Below are positions 17,120-25,203 of a stretch of 64,000 nt of DNA, piece by piece. A program made the position numbers and the translations under genes. Under the pieces are notes generated by a model. The model had not been told where the DNA came from, did no database searches, and saw only the letters and a list, made by a program, of their open reading frames with translations. Source of the stretch: Bacteroidales bacterium. Lineage in GTDB: Bacteria > Bacteroidota > Bacteroidia > Bacteroidales > UBA932. Each line of letters starts with the position of its first letter. Positions within the stretch are counted from its first letter, which is position 1. Location of the stretch: assembly GCA_017620335.1 (NCBI GenBank), contig JAFZQO010000049.1, positions 62,001 to 126,000 on the forward strand, written 5' to 3'.

Positions 17120-18554
17120 CGGTCCGGACTATCTTGTAGCCGGTAGCCGCGATGAGTATCGACATCAGCGGCGAGATCAGATTGAAGAAACAGTAAGGCA
17201 GGTACTCGAGGGTAGGAACCTTGAGTACGGTGGCCTGTGTCATGCCGCAGGAGTTCCAAGGTATGAGCACCGAGGTCACGGTCGCAGAGTCTTCCGTGGA
17301 GCGGCTCAGGAGGCGGCTCTCGAATCCCTTTTCCTTGAACAGGTCCTTGTAGAGGTTGCAGGTCAGGATGATGGACAGGTACTGGTCGCCCGTGACCATG
17401 TCCGCGAAAACGCCTGTCGCGACCGTGGATGCGACCAGGGGCGTCCTGCCCGAAATGCGGCGCGTAAGCATGCCGGTGATGCTCTGGATCATGCCGGCGC
17501 CGGTCATGGCCCCGCCGAAAGCGGCGGCGCAGAAGATCAGGAACACCGTGCTGAGCATTCCGTTGATGCCGCGCGTGGCCACCAGGGGGTCCAGGATTTC
17601 ATTTCCGGTAGGGACGGAGGTGTCACCGTACCAAGTGATGAAGAGGCCGCGGAAACTGTCCGCAAAGCCCCTCGGGCCGCCGCCTATGGCCGCGACCGTG
17701 TCCGGCTGCGCCAGCAGCGCGGCCACGCCGGCCATCAGCGCGGCCAGCATCAGCGTGATGACCGCTGGGACGCGCTTGTAGATCAGCACTCCGGTGGCCA
17801 CCGGCACCAGCAGCAGCCAGGGGCTGATGTTGAAGGCGCCGTGCAGGGCCGCGGAGAACTCCCCTGCCCTGAGAGCGTCGCCCGGGTCGTGCAGGAGGCT
17901 TGCCACGAGGAATATGATGCAGGCGATGGTGAACGACGGCACGGTCGTCACCATCATGTATTTTATGTGCGTGAAAAGGGGCGTTTCGCTGACAGACGAG
18001 GCCAGCACGGTCGTGTCGGACAGCGGCGAGATCTTGTCCCCGAAATAGGCCCCGGAGATGATGGCGCCGGCAATCCACGGCTGGGAATAGCCCATCGCCG
18101 CGCCTATGCCCAGGAAGGCCACGCCAATGGTGGCGATGGTGGTCCAGGAGCTGCCCGTCACGACCGAGACGAGGGCGCAGATCAAACATACCGCCAGAAG
18201 GAAGACCTTGGGACTCAATATCTTGAGTCCGTAGCAGATCAAGGTGGGGACTATTCCGCTTACCATCCAGCTTCCGGAGATAGCGCCAATCAAAAGAAGG
18301 ATGACGACGGCCGTGCCTATGGAGCGGATGTTCTCCGACATCGCCTTCTCAAGATTCTCCCAGGGATTATGGTACACCAGCAGGGACAGCGCGATGGCCG
18401 CGCCCGTGGATATGAGCAGGGCGACCTGGCTTCCGCCGTCAAGGGCGCCGGAGCCGAAATGCTTGATGACGAAGAAGAGGAGGACTACCAGCAGCAGGAA
18501 CGGCAGGAGCGAGACCTGCCAGCCCGGAGTCCTGCCCTGTGGGGAATGCTTCAT
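17088..18554 (-). CDS. nhaC: NhaC-family Na+/H+ antiporter
   Basis: 488 aa with about eleven to twelve hydrophobic segments. Family motifs include GSSWTTIATIGVAFLGIG, GAIISGAYFGDKISPLSDTT and, near the end, SVLIPWNSCGMTQA. It exchanges Na+ for H+ across the inner membrane. Convergent with the PspC gene, whose 3' end it overlaps by 32 bp; the DUF1846 gene ends 18 bases upstream of its start on the same strand. Confidence 0.93.
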   Translation of the reverse strand: MKHSPQGRTPGWQVSLLPFLLLVVLLFFVIKHFGSGALDGGSQVALLISTGAAIALSLLVYHNPWENLEKAMSENIRSIGTAVVILLLIGAISGSWMVSGIVPTLICYGLKILSPKVFLLAVCLICALVSVVTGSSWTTIATIGVAFLGIGAAMGYSQPWIAGAIISGAYFGDKISPLSDTTVLASSVSETPLFTHIKYMMVTTVPSFTIACIIFLVASLLHDPGDALRAGEFSAALHGAFNISPWLLLVPVATGVLIYKRVPAVITLMLAALMAGVAALLAQPDTVAAIGGGPRGFADSFRGLFITWYGDTSVPTGNEILDPLVATRGINGMLSTVFLIFCAAAFGGAMTGAGMIQSITGMLTRRISGRTPLVASTVATGVFADMVTGDQYLSIILTCNLYKDLFKEKGFESRLLSRSTEDSATVTSVLIPWNSCGMTQATVLKVPTLEYLPYCFFNLISPLMSILIAATGYKIVRTVKGSPASSER

Positions 18555-18572
18555 GGCAGGAGCTGCTGAGGT

Positions 18573-20036
18573 TTACTGTTTCTTTACGGGATCGCAGGTA
18601 AGGCCTACGCCCAGCTTCTTGAAGATCTTGCGGTCCACCTCGCTGAGCATGACCGTGGAATGCACCTGGCAGCCCTTCAACTGGGGCAGGCACGCAAGCG
18701 CCCTGCGGCAGTTGGTTTCGTTAGGGCTAAGGACGGACAGCGCCACCAGGACCTCGTCCGTATGCAGGCGCGGGTTCTTTCCGTGCAGGTAAGATACCTT
18801 GGTCTTCTGGATGGGCTGTATCATGCTCTGGGGCAGGAGTTTTGTCTGATGGTCTATGTCAGCAAGATGCTTGATGGCATTGAGGAGAAGGGCCGCGCTC
18901 GGGCCGAGCAGCGAGCTGGTCTCTGCGGTGATGAGCGTGCCGTCCTCGAGCTCCATTGCCGCGGAAGGCACGCCGGACTTCTCCTTGCGCTCCTTCGCCG
19001 CTACGGTGCAGCGGCGGTAGTCCGTGGTGATCTTGGCCTGCTTCATCACGAGGGCTATCTTGTTGACCTCGTTGTCGTTGCAGTCACCTTCGGCAAGCTG
19101 GCCAAGGGCGGTATAATAGCGCCGGACTATCTCGTGGCGGGCGGCGTCGCAGCAGACGTCCTCGTCGGAGAGACAGTAGCCTATCATATTGACGCCCATG
19201 TCTGTCGGGGACTTGTAGGGATTCTCACCGTAGATACCCTCGAAGAGGGCGTTCAGAACGGGGAAGATCTCTATGTCGCGGTTGTAATTGACGGCCATCT
19301 CGCCGTAGGCTTCGAGATGGAAGGGGTCTATCATGTTGACGTCGTTGAGGTCGGCCGTGGCGGCCTCGTAGGCAAGGTTGATGGGATGCTTGAGAGGGAG
19401 GTTCCAGACGGGGAAGGTCTCGAACTTGGCGTATCCGGCCTTGATGCCGCGCTTGTGCTCCTGGTAGAGCTGGCTGAGGCAGACGGCCATCTTTCCGCTG
19501 CCGGGGCCGGGGGCCGTGACGACGACCAGGGGGCGGGAGGTCTCGACGTAGTCGTTCTTGCCGAAACCCTCCTCGGAGTCGATCAGGGCCACGTTCTGCG
19601 GATAGCCTTCGATGGTGTGGTGGTAATAAACCTTTATGCCCATGCGTTCCAGGCGGTGACGGTAGGCGTCGGCGCTGGACTGGCCGTTGTAGTGGGTGAT
19701 GACGACCGAACTGACCATGAAACCACGGCCCATGAACTCGTCGCGCAGGCGCAGGACATCCATGTCATAGGTGATGCCGAGGTCGCTGCGGATCTTGTTC
19801 TTCTCGATGTCCACCGCGCTGATGACGATTACGATCTCGCAATCGTCTATGAGCTGGCTGAGCATCTTGAGCTTGCTGTCGGGCTCGAAACCCGGCAGCA
19901 CGCGGCTTGCATGATAATCGTCGAATAACTTTCCTCCGAACTCCATGTAGAGCTTGTCGCCGAACTTGGCGATGCGCTCCTTGATATGCTCGGACTGGAT
20001 CTTTAGATACTTTTGACTGTCGAACCCGTATTTCAT
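18573..20036 (-). CDS. DUF1846 domain protein
   Basis: 487 aa from ATG 20036 (MKYGFDSQKYLKIQ), normal for the family. Conserved blocks include KLYMEFGGKLFDDYHASRV, TAPGPGSGKMAVCLSQ (a P-loop-like glycine-rich segment) and the C-terminal NPRLHTDEVLVALS. The family is widespread in anaerobes and structurally characterised but without settled function; the glycine-rich segment suggests nucleotide binding. The start codon is only nine bases from the -7 box at 20046-20053, so its mRNA should have almost no leader. Confidence 0.88.
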   Translation of the reverse strand: MKYGFDSQKYLKIQSEHIKERIAKFGDKLYMEFGGKLFDDYHASRVLPGFEPDSKLKMLSQLIDDCEIVIVISAVDIEKNKIRSDLGITYDMDVLRLRDEFMGRGFMVSSVVITHYNGQSSADAYRHRLERMGIKVYYHHTIEGYPQNVALIDSEEGFGKNDYVETSRPLVVVTAPGPGSGKMAVCLSQLYQEHKRGIKAGYAKFETFPVWNLPLKHPINLAYEAATADLNDVNMIDPFHLEAYGEMAVNYNRDIEIFPVLNALFEGIYGENPYKSPTDMGVNMIGYCLSDEDVCCDAARHEIVRRYYTALGQLAEGDCNDNEVNKIALVMKQAKITTDYRRCTVAAKERKEKSGVPSAAMELEDGTLITAETSSLLGPSAALLLNAIKHLADIDHQTKLLPQSMIQPIQKTKVSYLHGKNPRLHTDEVLVALSVLSPNETNCRRALACLPQLKGCQVHSTVMLSEVDRKIFKKLGVGLTCDPVKKQ

Positions 20037-20045
20037 AACGGGACA

Positions 20046-20077
20046 CAAATATAACAAAGTCCGCCCTTTCCGGCAAA
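20046..20077 (-). promoter_or_regulatory. Promoter of the DUF1846 gene
   Basis: On the minus strand, TTTG at 20077-20074 is followed after 20 bases by TATATTTG at 20053-20046, a full Bacteroidota promoter. The -7 box lies nine bases from the ATG. The opposite-strand -7 box of the ABC ATPase (20087-20094) is only ten bases away, so the two promoters are divergent and nearly overlap. Confidence 0.75.
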
Positions 20078-20086
20078 TTTTTTAGT

Positions 20087-20094
20087 TATATTTG
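20087..20094 (+). promoter_or_regulatory. -7 box for the tandem ABC ATPase gene
   Basis: TATATTTG matches TAnnTTTG exactly and ends seven bases before ATG 20102, implying a leaderless or very short-leader mRNA. The -33 region holds only TTTC. Confidence 0.55.
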
Positions 20095-20101
20095 CTTGAT
20101 A

Positions 20102-21664
20102 ATGTTCAGGCAGGCCATCATATCCATAACCGATGGGCAGACGGGCAATCCCGCCTGCAGGATGGCTCATCCCATTACCCTGAAGCTGTATGACGGAGAG
20201 CAGGTCGCGATAGTCGGCGACAACGCTGCCGGCAAGACCCGGCTCGTGGAGGCCCTGACCGGGGTGAACCCCGTGCAGGGGACGGCCCTACGCTACGACT
20301 TCTCCCCCTCCCCTCTCCGGCTCGCCGGCGAGAATATCAAGTACATCGCATTCAGGGACACCTACGACGGGGCCGACAACAACTATTACCTGCAGAAACG
20401 CTGGAACCGCCAGGACATAGACGACGACACGCCCACGGCCGGGGAGCTGCTCGACCGGGCGTTCGAGGCCGCGGAGAACGGCTCCGGCCGTCTCCTCGAC
20501 GCGGCCTCCCGCGCCCGGCTCCACGCGGACAGGCTCGCCATGCGCGACAGGCTATACCGGCTTTTCGGGCTGGACGCCCTGCTGGACAAGTTCATCATCA
20601 CCCTTTCCAGCGGCGAGCTGAGGAAGTTCCAGCTCACGCGCACGCTGCTGGCCCTGCCGCGCGTGCTGGTGCTGGACAATCCCTTCATCGGGCTCGACGC
20701 GTCCACGCGGGACTCCCTGTCGGAACTGCTGGGCGCCCTCGCCTCCGAGATGCGCCCGATGATCATCCTGGTTATGTCCCGCGTGGACGTCATGCCGCCC
20801 TTCATCACCCACGTCATCCCCGTCTCCGGCCTCGACGTCCTCCCGAAGGTCCCGGTAGAAGACTTCACCTTTTCCTGTCATTCCGAGCATTCTTCCTGTC
20901 ATTCCGAGCGAAGCGAAGGAATCTGTCCCGCCGGCCTTATCCGCCATCTCCCGCCCAAGGACCTTTCCGCCGAGCCCTTCTATCCCGCCGGGGCATCCCC
21001 GGAAATCATCCGCTGCACCGGAGTCACCATCCGCTACGGCGACCGCACCATACTGCGGGACTTCGACTGGACCGTCCATGAAGGCGAGCGCTGGGCCCTG
21101 ACCGGCGAGAACGGCTCCGGCAAGTCCACCCTCCTGTCGCTCGTCTGCGCGGACAATCCCCAGAGCTACGCCTGCGACATATCCCTTTTCGGCCACCGCC
21201 GCGGCTCAGGCGAAAGCATCTGGGATATCAAGAAGCACATAGGATATGTCAGTCCCGAGATGCACAGGGCCTACCAGAAGAACATAGCCGCCCTGGACAT
21301 AGTGGCCAGCGGCCTGTTCGACACCGTCGGAATGTTCATGCATCCTACTGATTTCCAGCTGGATACCTGCCGTCTTTGGATGCGGGTATTCGGAATAGAG
21401 GACCTCGCGGACAGGCCGTACCTGAGGCTGTCCAGCGGCGAGCAGCGGCTCTGCCTGCTCGCCCGCGCATTCGTCAAGGATCCGGAGCTCCTGATCCTTG
21501 ACGAGCCCATGCACGGCCTCGACCTGCGCCACTGCGCCCGCGTCAAGGACATCATCGACGCCTTCGTGCAGCGCCCGCACAAGACCCTCGTGATGGTCTC
21601 GCACTACGAATCCGAACTGCCCTCCTGCATCGACCGCAGGATGGTCCTTACACGCAATACCTGA
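20102..21664 (+). CDS. ModF-like protein with two ABC ATPase domains
   Basis: 520 aa, two nucleotide-binding domains and no membrane part. Domain 1: Walker A GDNAAGKTRL, signature LSSGELRKFQL, Walker B VLVLDNPFIGLD, where the catalytic Glu is Asn. Domain 2: Walker A GENGSGKSTLL, signature LSSGEQRL, Walker B LLILDEPMHGLD, intact. The architecture resembles E. coli ModF (PhrA), whose role is uncertain. The linker between domains (about residues 258-275) is read from an in-frame REP-like repeat. The TauE/SafE gene follows after eight bases. Confidence 0.83.
   Translation: MFRQAIISITDGQTGNPACRMAHPITLKLYDGEQVAIVGDNAAGKTRLVEALTGVNPVQGTALRYDFSPSPLRLAGENIKYIAFRDTYDGADNNYYLQKRWNRQDIDDDTPTAGELLDRAFEAAENGSGRLLDAASRARLHADRLAMRDRLYRLFGLDALLDKFIITLSSGELRKFQLTRTLLALPRVLVLDNPFIGLDASTRDSLSELLGALASEMRPMIILVMSRVDVMPPFITHVIPVSGLDVLPKVPVEDFTFSCHSEHSSCHSERSEGICPAGLIRHLPPKDLSAEPFYPAGASPEIIRCTGVTIRYGDRTILRDFDWTVHEGERWALTGENGSGKSTLLSLVCADNPQSYACDISLFGHRRGSGESIWDIKKHIGYVSPEMHRAYQKNIAALDIVASGLFDTVGMFMHPTDFQLDTCRLWMRVFGIEDLADRPYLRLSSGEQRLCLLARAFVKDPELLILDEPMHGLDLRHCARVKDIIDAFVQRPHKTLVMVSHYESELPSCIDRRMVLTRNT
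20874..20924 (+). repeat. REP-like repeat translated in frame within the ABC ATPase
   Basis: CCTGTCATTCCGAGC occurs twice (20874-20888 and 20895-20909); the second copy continues GAAGCGAAGGAATCT and can fold with ATTCC pairing GGAAT. This is the widely scattered CATTCCGAGCGAAGCGA repeat of bacterial intergenic DNA. Here it is read through as HSEHSSCHSERSEGI in the linker between two ATPase domains, without breaking the frame. Confidence 0.9.
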
Positions 21665-21672
21665 CCCGCGAA

Positions 21673-22407
21673 ATGGCTGACGGCATACTCATACTCGTCC
21701 TCGCGCTCTGCGCCGCCTTCGTCCAACGGACGATAGGCTTCGGCTTCGGCATACTCGTCATGACGATGCTGCCGCTGCTGATGCCGTCATACGGGGAAGC
21801 CACCACGCTTTCGGGCATTCTGGCGATGTTCACCTCCACCGTAGTGACGATACAAATGCGCAAGTACATCACCTGGAAACGCCTTCTGCCGGTCCTTCTG
21901 GTTTTCATGGCGGTCTCAACTGCAGCCATTTTCATGCTCCCGGGCATCGACGACAAAGCCATCATGGTGGTCCTGGGCATCGTACTCATCCTTACGAGCC
22001 TGTATTTCATACTGCTGAGCGGAAGGATCCACATCCGTCCCACAGTCGGGTCCCAGATCGGCTCAGGCATACTCAGCGGCCTGATGGGCGGATTCTTCGC
22101 CATGCAGGGGCCTCCGGCGGTACTGTATTTCCTTTCTTCGGAGAAGGACAAGGAGCATTACCTCGCCATGATTTCCGCCTTCCTACTCATAGGAAACCTC
22201 GGGATGACCATAGTGCGCGGCGCCAACGGCTTCCTTACACGGGACGTGGGCGTCGGGGTCCTTTGGGGCATCGCCGGAGTCGCTGCCGGCGCCTTCCTCG
22301 GCGCCAAGGCGTTCAAGCGCATACCCCACAAGGCCTTCAACTACGTCGTCTACGCCTATATCGCCTTCAGCGGCGTAGTCATCCTCCTCAACGCCCTCCA
22401 CAACTGA
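21673..22407 (+). CDS. TauE/SafE family membrane transporter
   Basis: 244 aa with about eight hydrophobic segments and the family pattern QRTIGFGFGI near the start and GGFFAMQGPPAVLYFLS in the middle, which corresponds to the second repeat of the fold. Members export sulfite, organosulfur acids or other anions; the substrate here is unknown. It starts eight bases after the ABC ATPase stop and may share its transcript, though no functional link is known. Confidence 0.87.
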   Translation: MADGILILVLALCAAFVQRTIGFGFGILVMTMLPLLMPSYGEATTLSGILAMFTSTVVTIQMRKYITWKRLLPVLLVFMAVSTAAIFMLPGIDDKAIMVVLGIVLILTSLYFILLSGRIHIRPTVGSQIGSGILSGLMGGFFAMQGPPAVLYFLSSEKDKEHYLAMISAFLLIGNLGMTIVRGANGFLTRDVGVGVLWGIAGVAAGAFLGAKAFKRIPHKAFNYVVYAYIAFSGVVILLNALHN

Positions 22408-22430
22408 CCCCCACTCCCCCATAGCGTGTT

Positions 22431-22455
22431 ATCCTTCGACCTGCGGTAGAAGGAT
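22431..22455. repeat. 25-bp hairpin repeat, copy 1
   Basis: ATCCTTCGACC, three-base loop TGC, GGTAGAAGGAT. The arms pair along most of their length. Two more copies with the same length and loop position occur at 49915-49939 and 49967-49991. Here it sits between the convergent TauE/SafE and msrA genes. Confidence 0.85.
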
Positions 22456-22479
22456 GCGGGCCTAAGGCCGGTAAGGGGG

Positions 22480-22992
22480 CTAAACGTTGGCTTTGCGGGC
22501 GAATTCGAAGAGGGCCGCGGGGAGGTGGCAGTAGCCGGAAGGATTCTTGTCGAGGTAATCCTGATGGTACTCCTCGGCGGGGTAGAAATTCTGCAGCGGA
22601 AGCTTCTCGACGGCAAGGGGCTGTCCCGCGACGGCCTCCGCAGCGCCGTAAATCTTGTCGATGACCGGAAGGTCCGAAGCGTCGGTATAATAAATGCCGG
22701 TACGGTATTGCGTACCTTCGTCTTCACCCTGCCTGTTCAGGCTGAGGGGGTCAATGGACTTGAAGTACAGGTCCAGAAGCAGTTCCAGGCTCACGATCTC
22801 AGGGTCGTATTTGATACGGACGGTCTCGGCAAAGCCCGTATCGCCGGCCTTGACCTGCTTGTATGAAGGATTGGAGAAGCTGCCGTTGGCGAAGCCGGTC
22901 TCAGTCTCCACGACACCGCGTACCTGCTTGAAATAATGCTCGGTGCCCCAGAAGCACCCTCCCGCCAGATAGATTTCCTTGAATGAAGCCAT
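22480..22992 (-). CDS. msrA: Peptide methionine sulfoxide reductase A
   Basis: 170 aa from ATG 22992 (MASFKEIYLAGGCFWGTEHYF); the catalytic Cys13 is in GCFWG. EEYHQDYL near the C-terminus and the substrate-binding residues in YRTGIYYT fit MsrA. It reduces methionine-S-sulfoxide with thioredoxin-type donors. No MsrB is fused. It has its own promoter (23011-23042) and is convergent with the TauE/SafE gene. Seven in-frame codons upstream of 22992 were excluded because the family normally starts here. Confidence 0.95.
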   Translation of the reverse strand: MASFKEIYLAGGCFWGTEHYFKQVRGVVETETGFANGSFSNPSYKQVKAGDTGFAETVRIKYDPEIVSLELLLDLYFKSIDPLSLNRQGEDEGTQYRTGIYYTDASDLPVIDKIYGAAEAVAGQPLAVEKLPLQNFYPAEEYHQDYLDKNPSGYCHLPAALFEFARKANV

Positions 22993-23010
22993 AGTATCTT
23001 TCGTTTGTCG

Positions 23011-23042
23011 CAAATATACACTAACGCCATCTTATTTGCAAA
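23011..23042 (-). promoter_or_regulatory. Promoter of msrA
   Basis: Minus strand: TTTG (23042-23039), 20-base spacer, TATATTTG (23018-23011), the full Bacteroidota consensus, 18 bases upstream of the msrA start. The rest of the 339-base gap up to 23331 holds no gene that I can support; it contains the left RAYT-linked repeat. Confidence 0.75.
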
Positions 23043-23202
23043 CGCGTTTTACCTTGCACTTGGCCACCCCATCTACATCCGGCCGGTCACAATCAGCGCC
23101 AATCATTACCAACGCCCTGTACTTAATCCATAGCCTGCCAGGCTTGATGAATATCGCACGGCACCAAGACACCGTCTAAACTATTTTCTAAAAAAACTGG
23201 CC

Positions 23203-23290
23203 GTTCCATGCCAGGCAATATGGCCACACATGGAACGTCAAGCACCGCTATACTACCGCAAGAGGAATCTGGCTGTTCCATGCGAATTGC
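23203..23290. repeat. RAYT-linked palindromic repeat, left copy
   Basis: Palindrome 23203-23236: GTTCCATG, CCA, GGC, AATATG, GCC, ACA, CATGGAAC; both the outer eight and inner three bases pair. A second GTTCCATGCGAATT starts at 23275 without a partner. Confidence 0.85.
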
Positions 23291-23331
23291 ATCAGGTAAA
23301 AAAGAGGACTGTCTAGGGAAGGATTTCACAA

Positions 23332-24294
23332 TCACAGGATGTCTTTCACTTCATCATAGACCAGGCCGCAGAGCCTGGCTATCTGCTTGGTGGAGCTGTT
23401 GAAACGAGCCTTCAGCGCCCTAGCCAGCTTTAGGCGCTGTGCGGTCGTCAACAAACGTGTATTGGTCGTTCCGAACAACCTGGAGCAGACCTCGTTCTTG
23501 TGCTGACGCATCTCCTGCATGGGCAGGGACAGATGCGAAATCATCCCTCCCCGCGCATCAACAGTCTCCTCCCTGGAACGGCAGAAGAAATAATGGAAAC
23601 CCTTGTTCGTCCGATAGAGTTTCTCAACCGTTTCGTAGGCGACATACTCTCCCGGGAAGATCAGCGGACCTATCATCCTCACTGATAACCCTTCGGTGAC
23701 AGCTGTCTTGATAACCTTCTTTCTCTCCCGGCCTGTAAGGACACGTGAAGATAAAGCGTCATCGCCGACCCAAGACGGAGACGTCCATAACCCTTTCTTC
23801 CTGAAGTACAGAGCGCCACTGGACCATGGGTAGTCAAATGCATTGAAGCTGATCCCAGCCACAGGTGGATTTTTCAGGACATAGCAGATGACCGTCTTCA
23901 GATAATTGACATCCTCGACTGCCTGATGGGAAATATTGACAGGAGCCATCTTGCTCCTGTCACCGTGGCGGCGCGAGATATGCCACGAGAGTCTCCTGAC
24001 ATACTCGTGCATGAACCTGTTGCATTCCTCGAACGTGCCATACAAGATGAAATGGACGTGGTTGTCCATCAGCACGAAAGCCAGAATGACCACATCGTAT
24101 GTCTGAAGGACGATATAGATGCGGTTCATCCCCTCGATGAAATCAACCTCGTCATAGAAGATGACATCGACTGAGTTGCCGTCCGTTGAGAAATGCCAAC
24201 AATTCCGGACAGGGGGATCGAATCCTTTTTGAAAAGGAATGTTTAAACCCAGGTCATTCTCCATCCTGATTAGTTTTTCATGCGTCAGTTTCAT
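23332..24294 (-). CDS. REP-associated tyrosine transposase (Y1/HUH family)
   Basis: 320 aa from ATG 24294 (MKLTHEKLIR). The HUH metal site is H79-V-H81 in LMDNHVHFILYG, and the YLKTVICYVLKNPPVAG block corresponds to the Y-R-Y-I-H-x-N-P-x-x-A-G motif of IS200-like RAYT proteins; the C-terminus (about 290-318, LKARFNSSTKQIARLCGL) reads as a helix-turn-helix. RAYTs nick single-stranded DNA next to REP hairpins. The flanking palindromes fit. It is longer than minimal IS200 TnpA (about 150 aa) because of the C-terminal extension. The product appears intact. Confidence 0.85.
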   Translation of the reverse strand: MKLTHEKLIRMENDLGLNIPFQKGFDPPVRNCWHFSTDGNSVDVIFYDEVDFIEGMNRIYIVLQTYDVVILAFVLMDNHVHFILYGTFEECNRFMHEYVRRLSWHISRRHGDRSKMAPVNISHQAVEDVNYLKTVICYVLKNPPVAGISFNAFDYPWSSGALYFRKKGLWTSPSWVGDDALSSRVLTGRERKKVIKTAVTEGLSVRMIGPLIFPGEYVAYETVEKLYRTNKGFHYFFCRSREETVDARGGMISHLSLPMQEMRQHKNEVCSRLFGTTNTRLLTTAQRLKLARALKARFNSSTKQIARLCGLVYDEVKDIL

Positions 24295-24458
24295 AATTTG
24301 ATACACATTGGACTTAGTGTTTGGCAGAAAGATAATGATATTCCAACTAAGCGGCTGACAGATTCATGTTTTTCTGAACAAATGGATGTTTTTATATGCT
24401 TGATGAAAAGCACATTGCACAATGACAAGCTCCACACGTCACTCATGAGGGCCCAATC

Positions 24459-24546
24459 GTTCCATGCCCGGCAAAATAGCCTCACATGGAACACTAACCG
24501 ACATTATACTGCTCCATCATGAGGTTTACGTTCCATGCGATTATGA
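24459..24546. repeat. RAYT-linked palindromic repeat, right copy
   Basis: Palindrome 24459-24492: GTTCCATG, CCC, GGC, AAAATA, GCC, TCA, CATGGAAC, then GTTCCATGCGATTA from 24530. Same orientation and spacing as the left copy. The remaining bases of the 365-base gap (24295-24659) show no gene; only the promoter at 24625. Confidence 0.85.
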
Positions 24547-24624
24547 TCCACGGTCAAATGACGATTCCGAGCATTTGTTTTATTCGGTAAACCCCATATT
24601 TTTCTGCATTTCGGGATGATTTTT

Positions 24625-24632
24625 TATATTTG
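24625..24632 (+). promoter_or_regulatory. -7 box upstream of glycan block 1
   Basis: TATATTTG, exact match to TAnnTTTG, 27 bases before ATG 24660. The -33 position holds TTTC. It would drive the secreted hypothetical gene and probably GH51. Confidence 0.55.
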
Positions 24633-24659
24633 TGCGATATAATACAATCACACCGTACA

Positions 24660-25196
24660 ATGAAACGTTTGTTTGTCATACTTGCACTGGCGGCCATCGC
24701 CGTTGGCGCATCCGCACAGGATTCCATCCTCCGCCAGAGGGTGGAGATAGCGGAATTCGAGTCCGAAGAGAACAATACCAGTATCGAAGTGTTCTACATG
24801 GACGACGAGACGCCCCGCGTGTACTATCTCTCGCTGGGTAACCTCGGCATCGGAACCGACATCGTGCAGGTCCAGTTCGATCCTTTCTACGAGCTGTTCA
24901 TCCCGCTCGGCAACACCCTGGACGAGGCCATAGAGAAGATGAAGGATATCCAGGACCTCTACAAGCTGCCCCGCCTCGGAAGCTCGGAGCTTGACGGCTG
25001 CTTCGCGGTCGCCTATCCCGACGGCACCTCCACCAAGGTTGCAGTCACTGCCAGGAGGTTCCTCGCCGCCAAGGTCCTCGAGTTCAGCCTGCCGGGCGAC
25101 GGTCCCGTCCGCGCCACGCACATCACCAAAAGCAATTTCAACAGCCTGCTGAGCACCCTCAAGCTTTATCGCAAGATCCACCCCAAGGAGATTTAA
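24660..25196 (+). CDS. Secreted hypothetical protein
   Basis: 178 aa with signal peptide MKRLFVILALAAIAVGASA, cleaved before Gln. The mature part alternates short strands (VFYMDDETPRVYYLSL, VKVAVTARRF-like) and has no recognisable catalytic motif. Start ATG 24660 was chosen over an in-frame TTG at 24630 because it begins the signal peptide. It is seven bases upstream of the GH51 gene, so probably in the same transcript. Function unknown. Confidence 0.7.
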   Translation: MKRLFVILALAAIAVGASAQDSILRQRVEIAEFESEENNTSIEVFYMDDETPRVYYLSLGNLGIGTDIVQVQFDPFYELFIPLGNTLDEAIEKMKDIQDLYKLPRLGSSELDGCFAVAYPDGTSTKVAVTARRFLAAKVLEFSLPGDGPVRATHITKSNFNSLLSTLKLYRKIHPKEI

Positions 25197-25203
25197 TCCT
25201 GTC

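Larger units (their letters stand above)
23203..24546. mobile_element. REP-associated transposase unit with flanking palindromic repeats
   Basis: A single RAYT gene (23332-24294, minus) lies between two direct copies of an 88-base repeat. Each copy has a 34-bp palindrome (GTTCCATG, three bases, GGC, six bases, GCC, three bases, CATGGAAC) and, about 71 bases on, a lone GTTCCATGCGA. This is the arrangement of RAYT genes with their REP sequences. Base composition inside is visibly more A+T-rich than the neighbours, as expected for recently acquired DNA. No inverted repeats or target duplications typical of DDE insertion sequences were seen. Confidence 0.75.

Noticed and set aside
23123..23335. 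Small minus-strand frame next to the RAYT gene
   Set aside because: Its peptide is simply the translated palindrome region.
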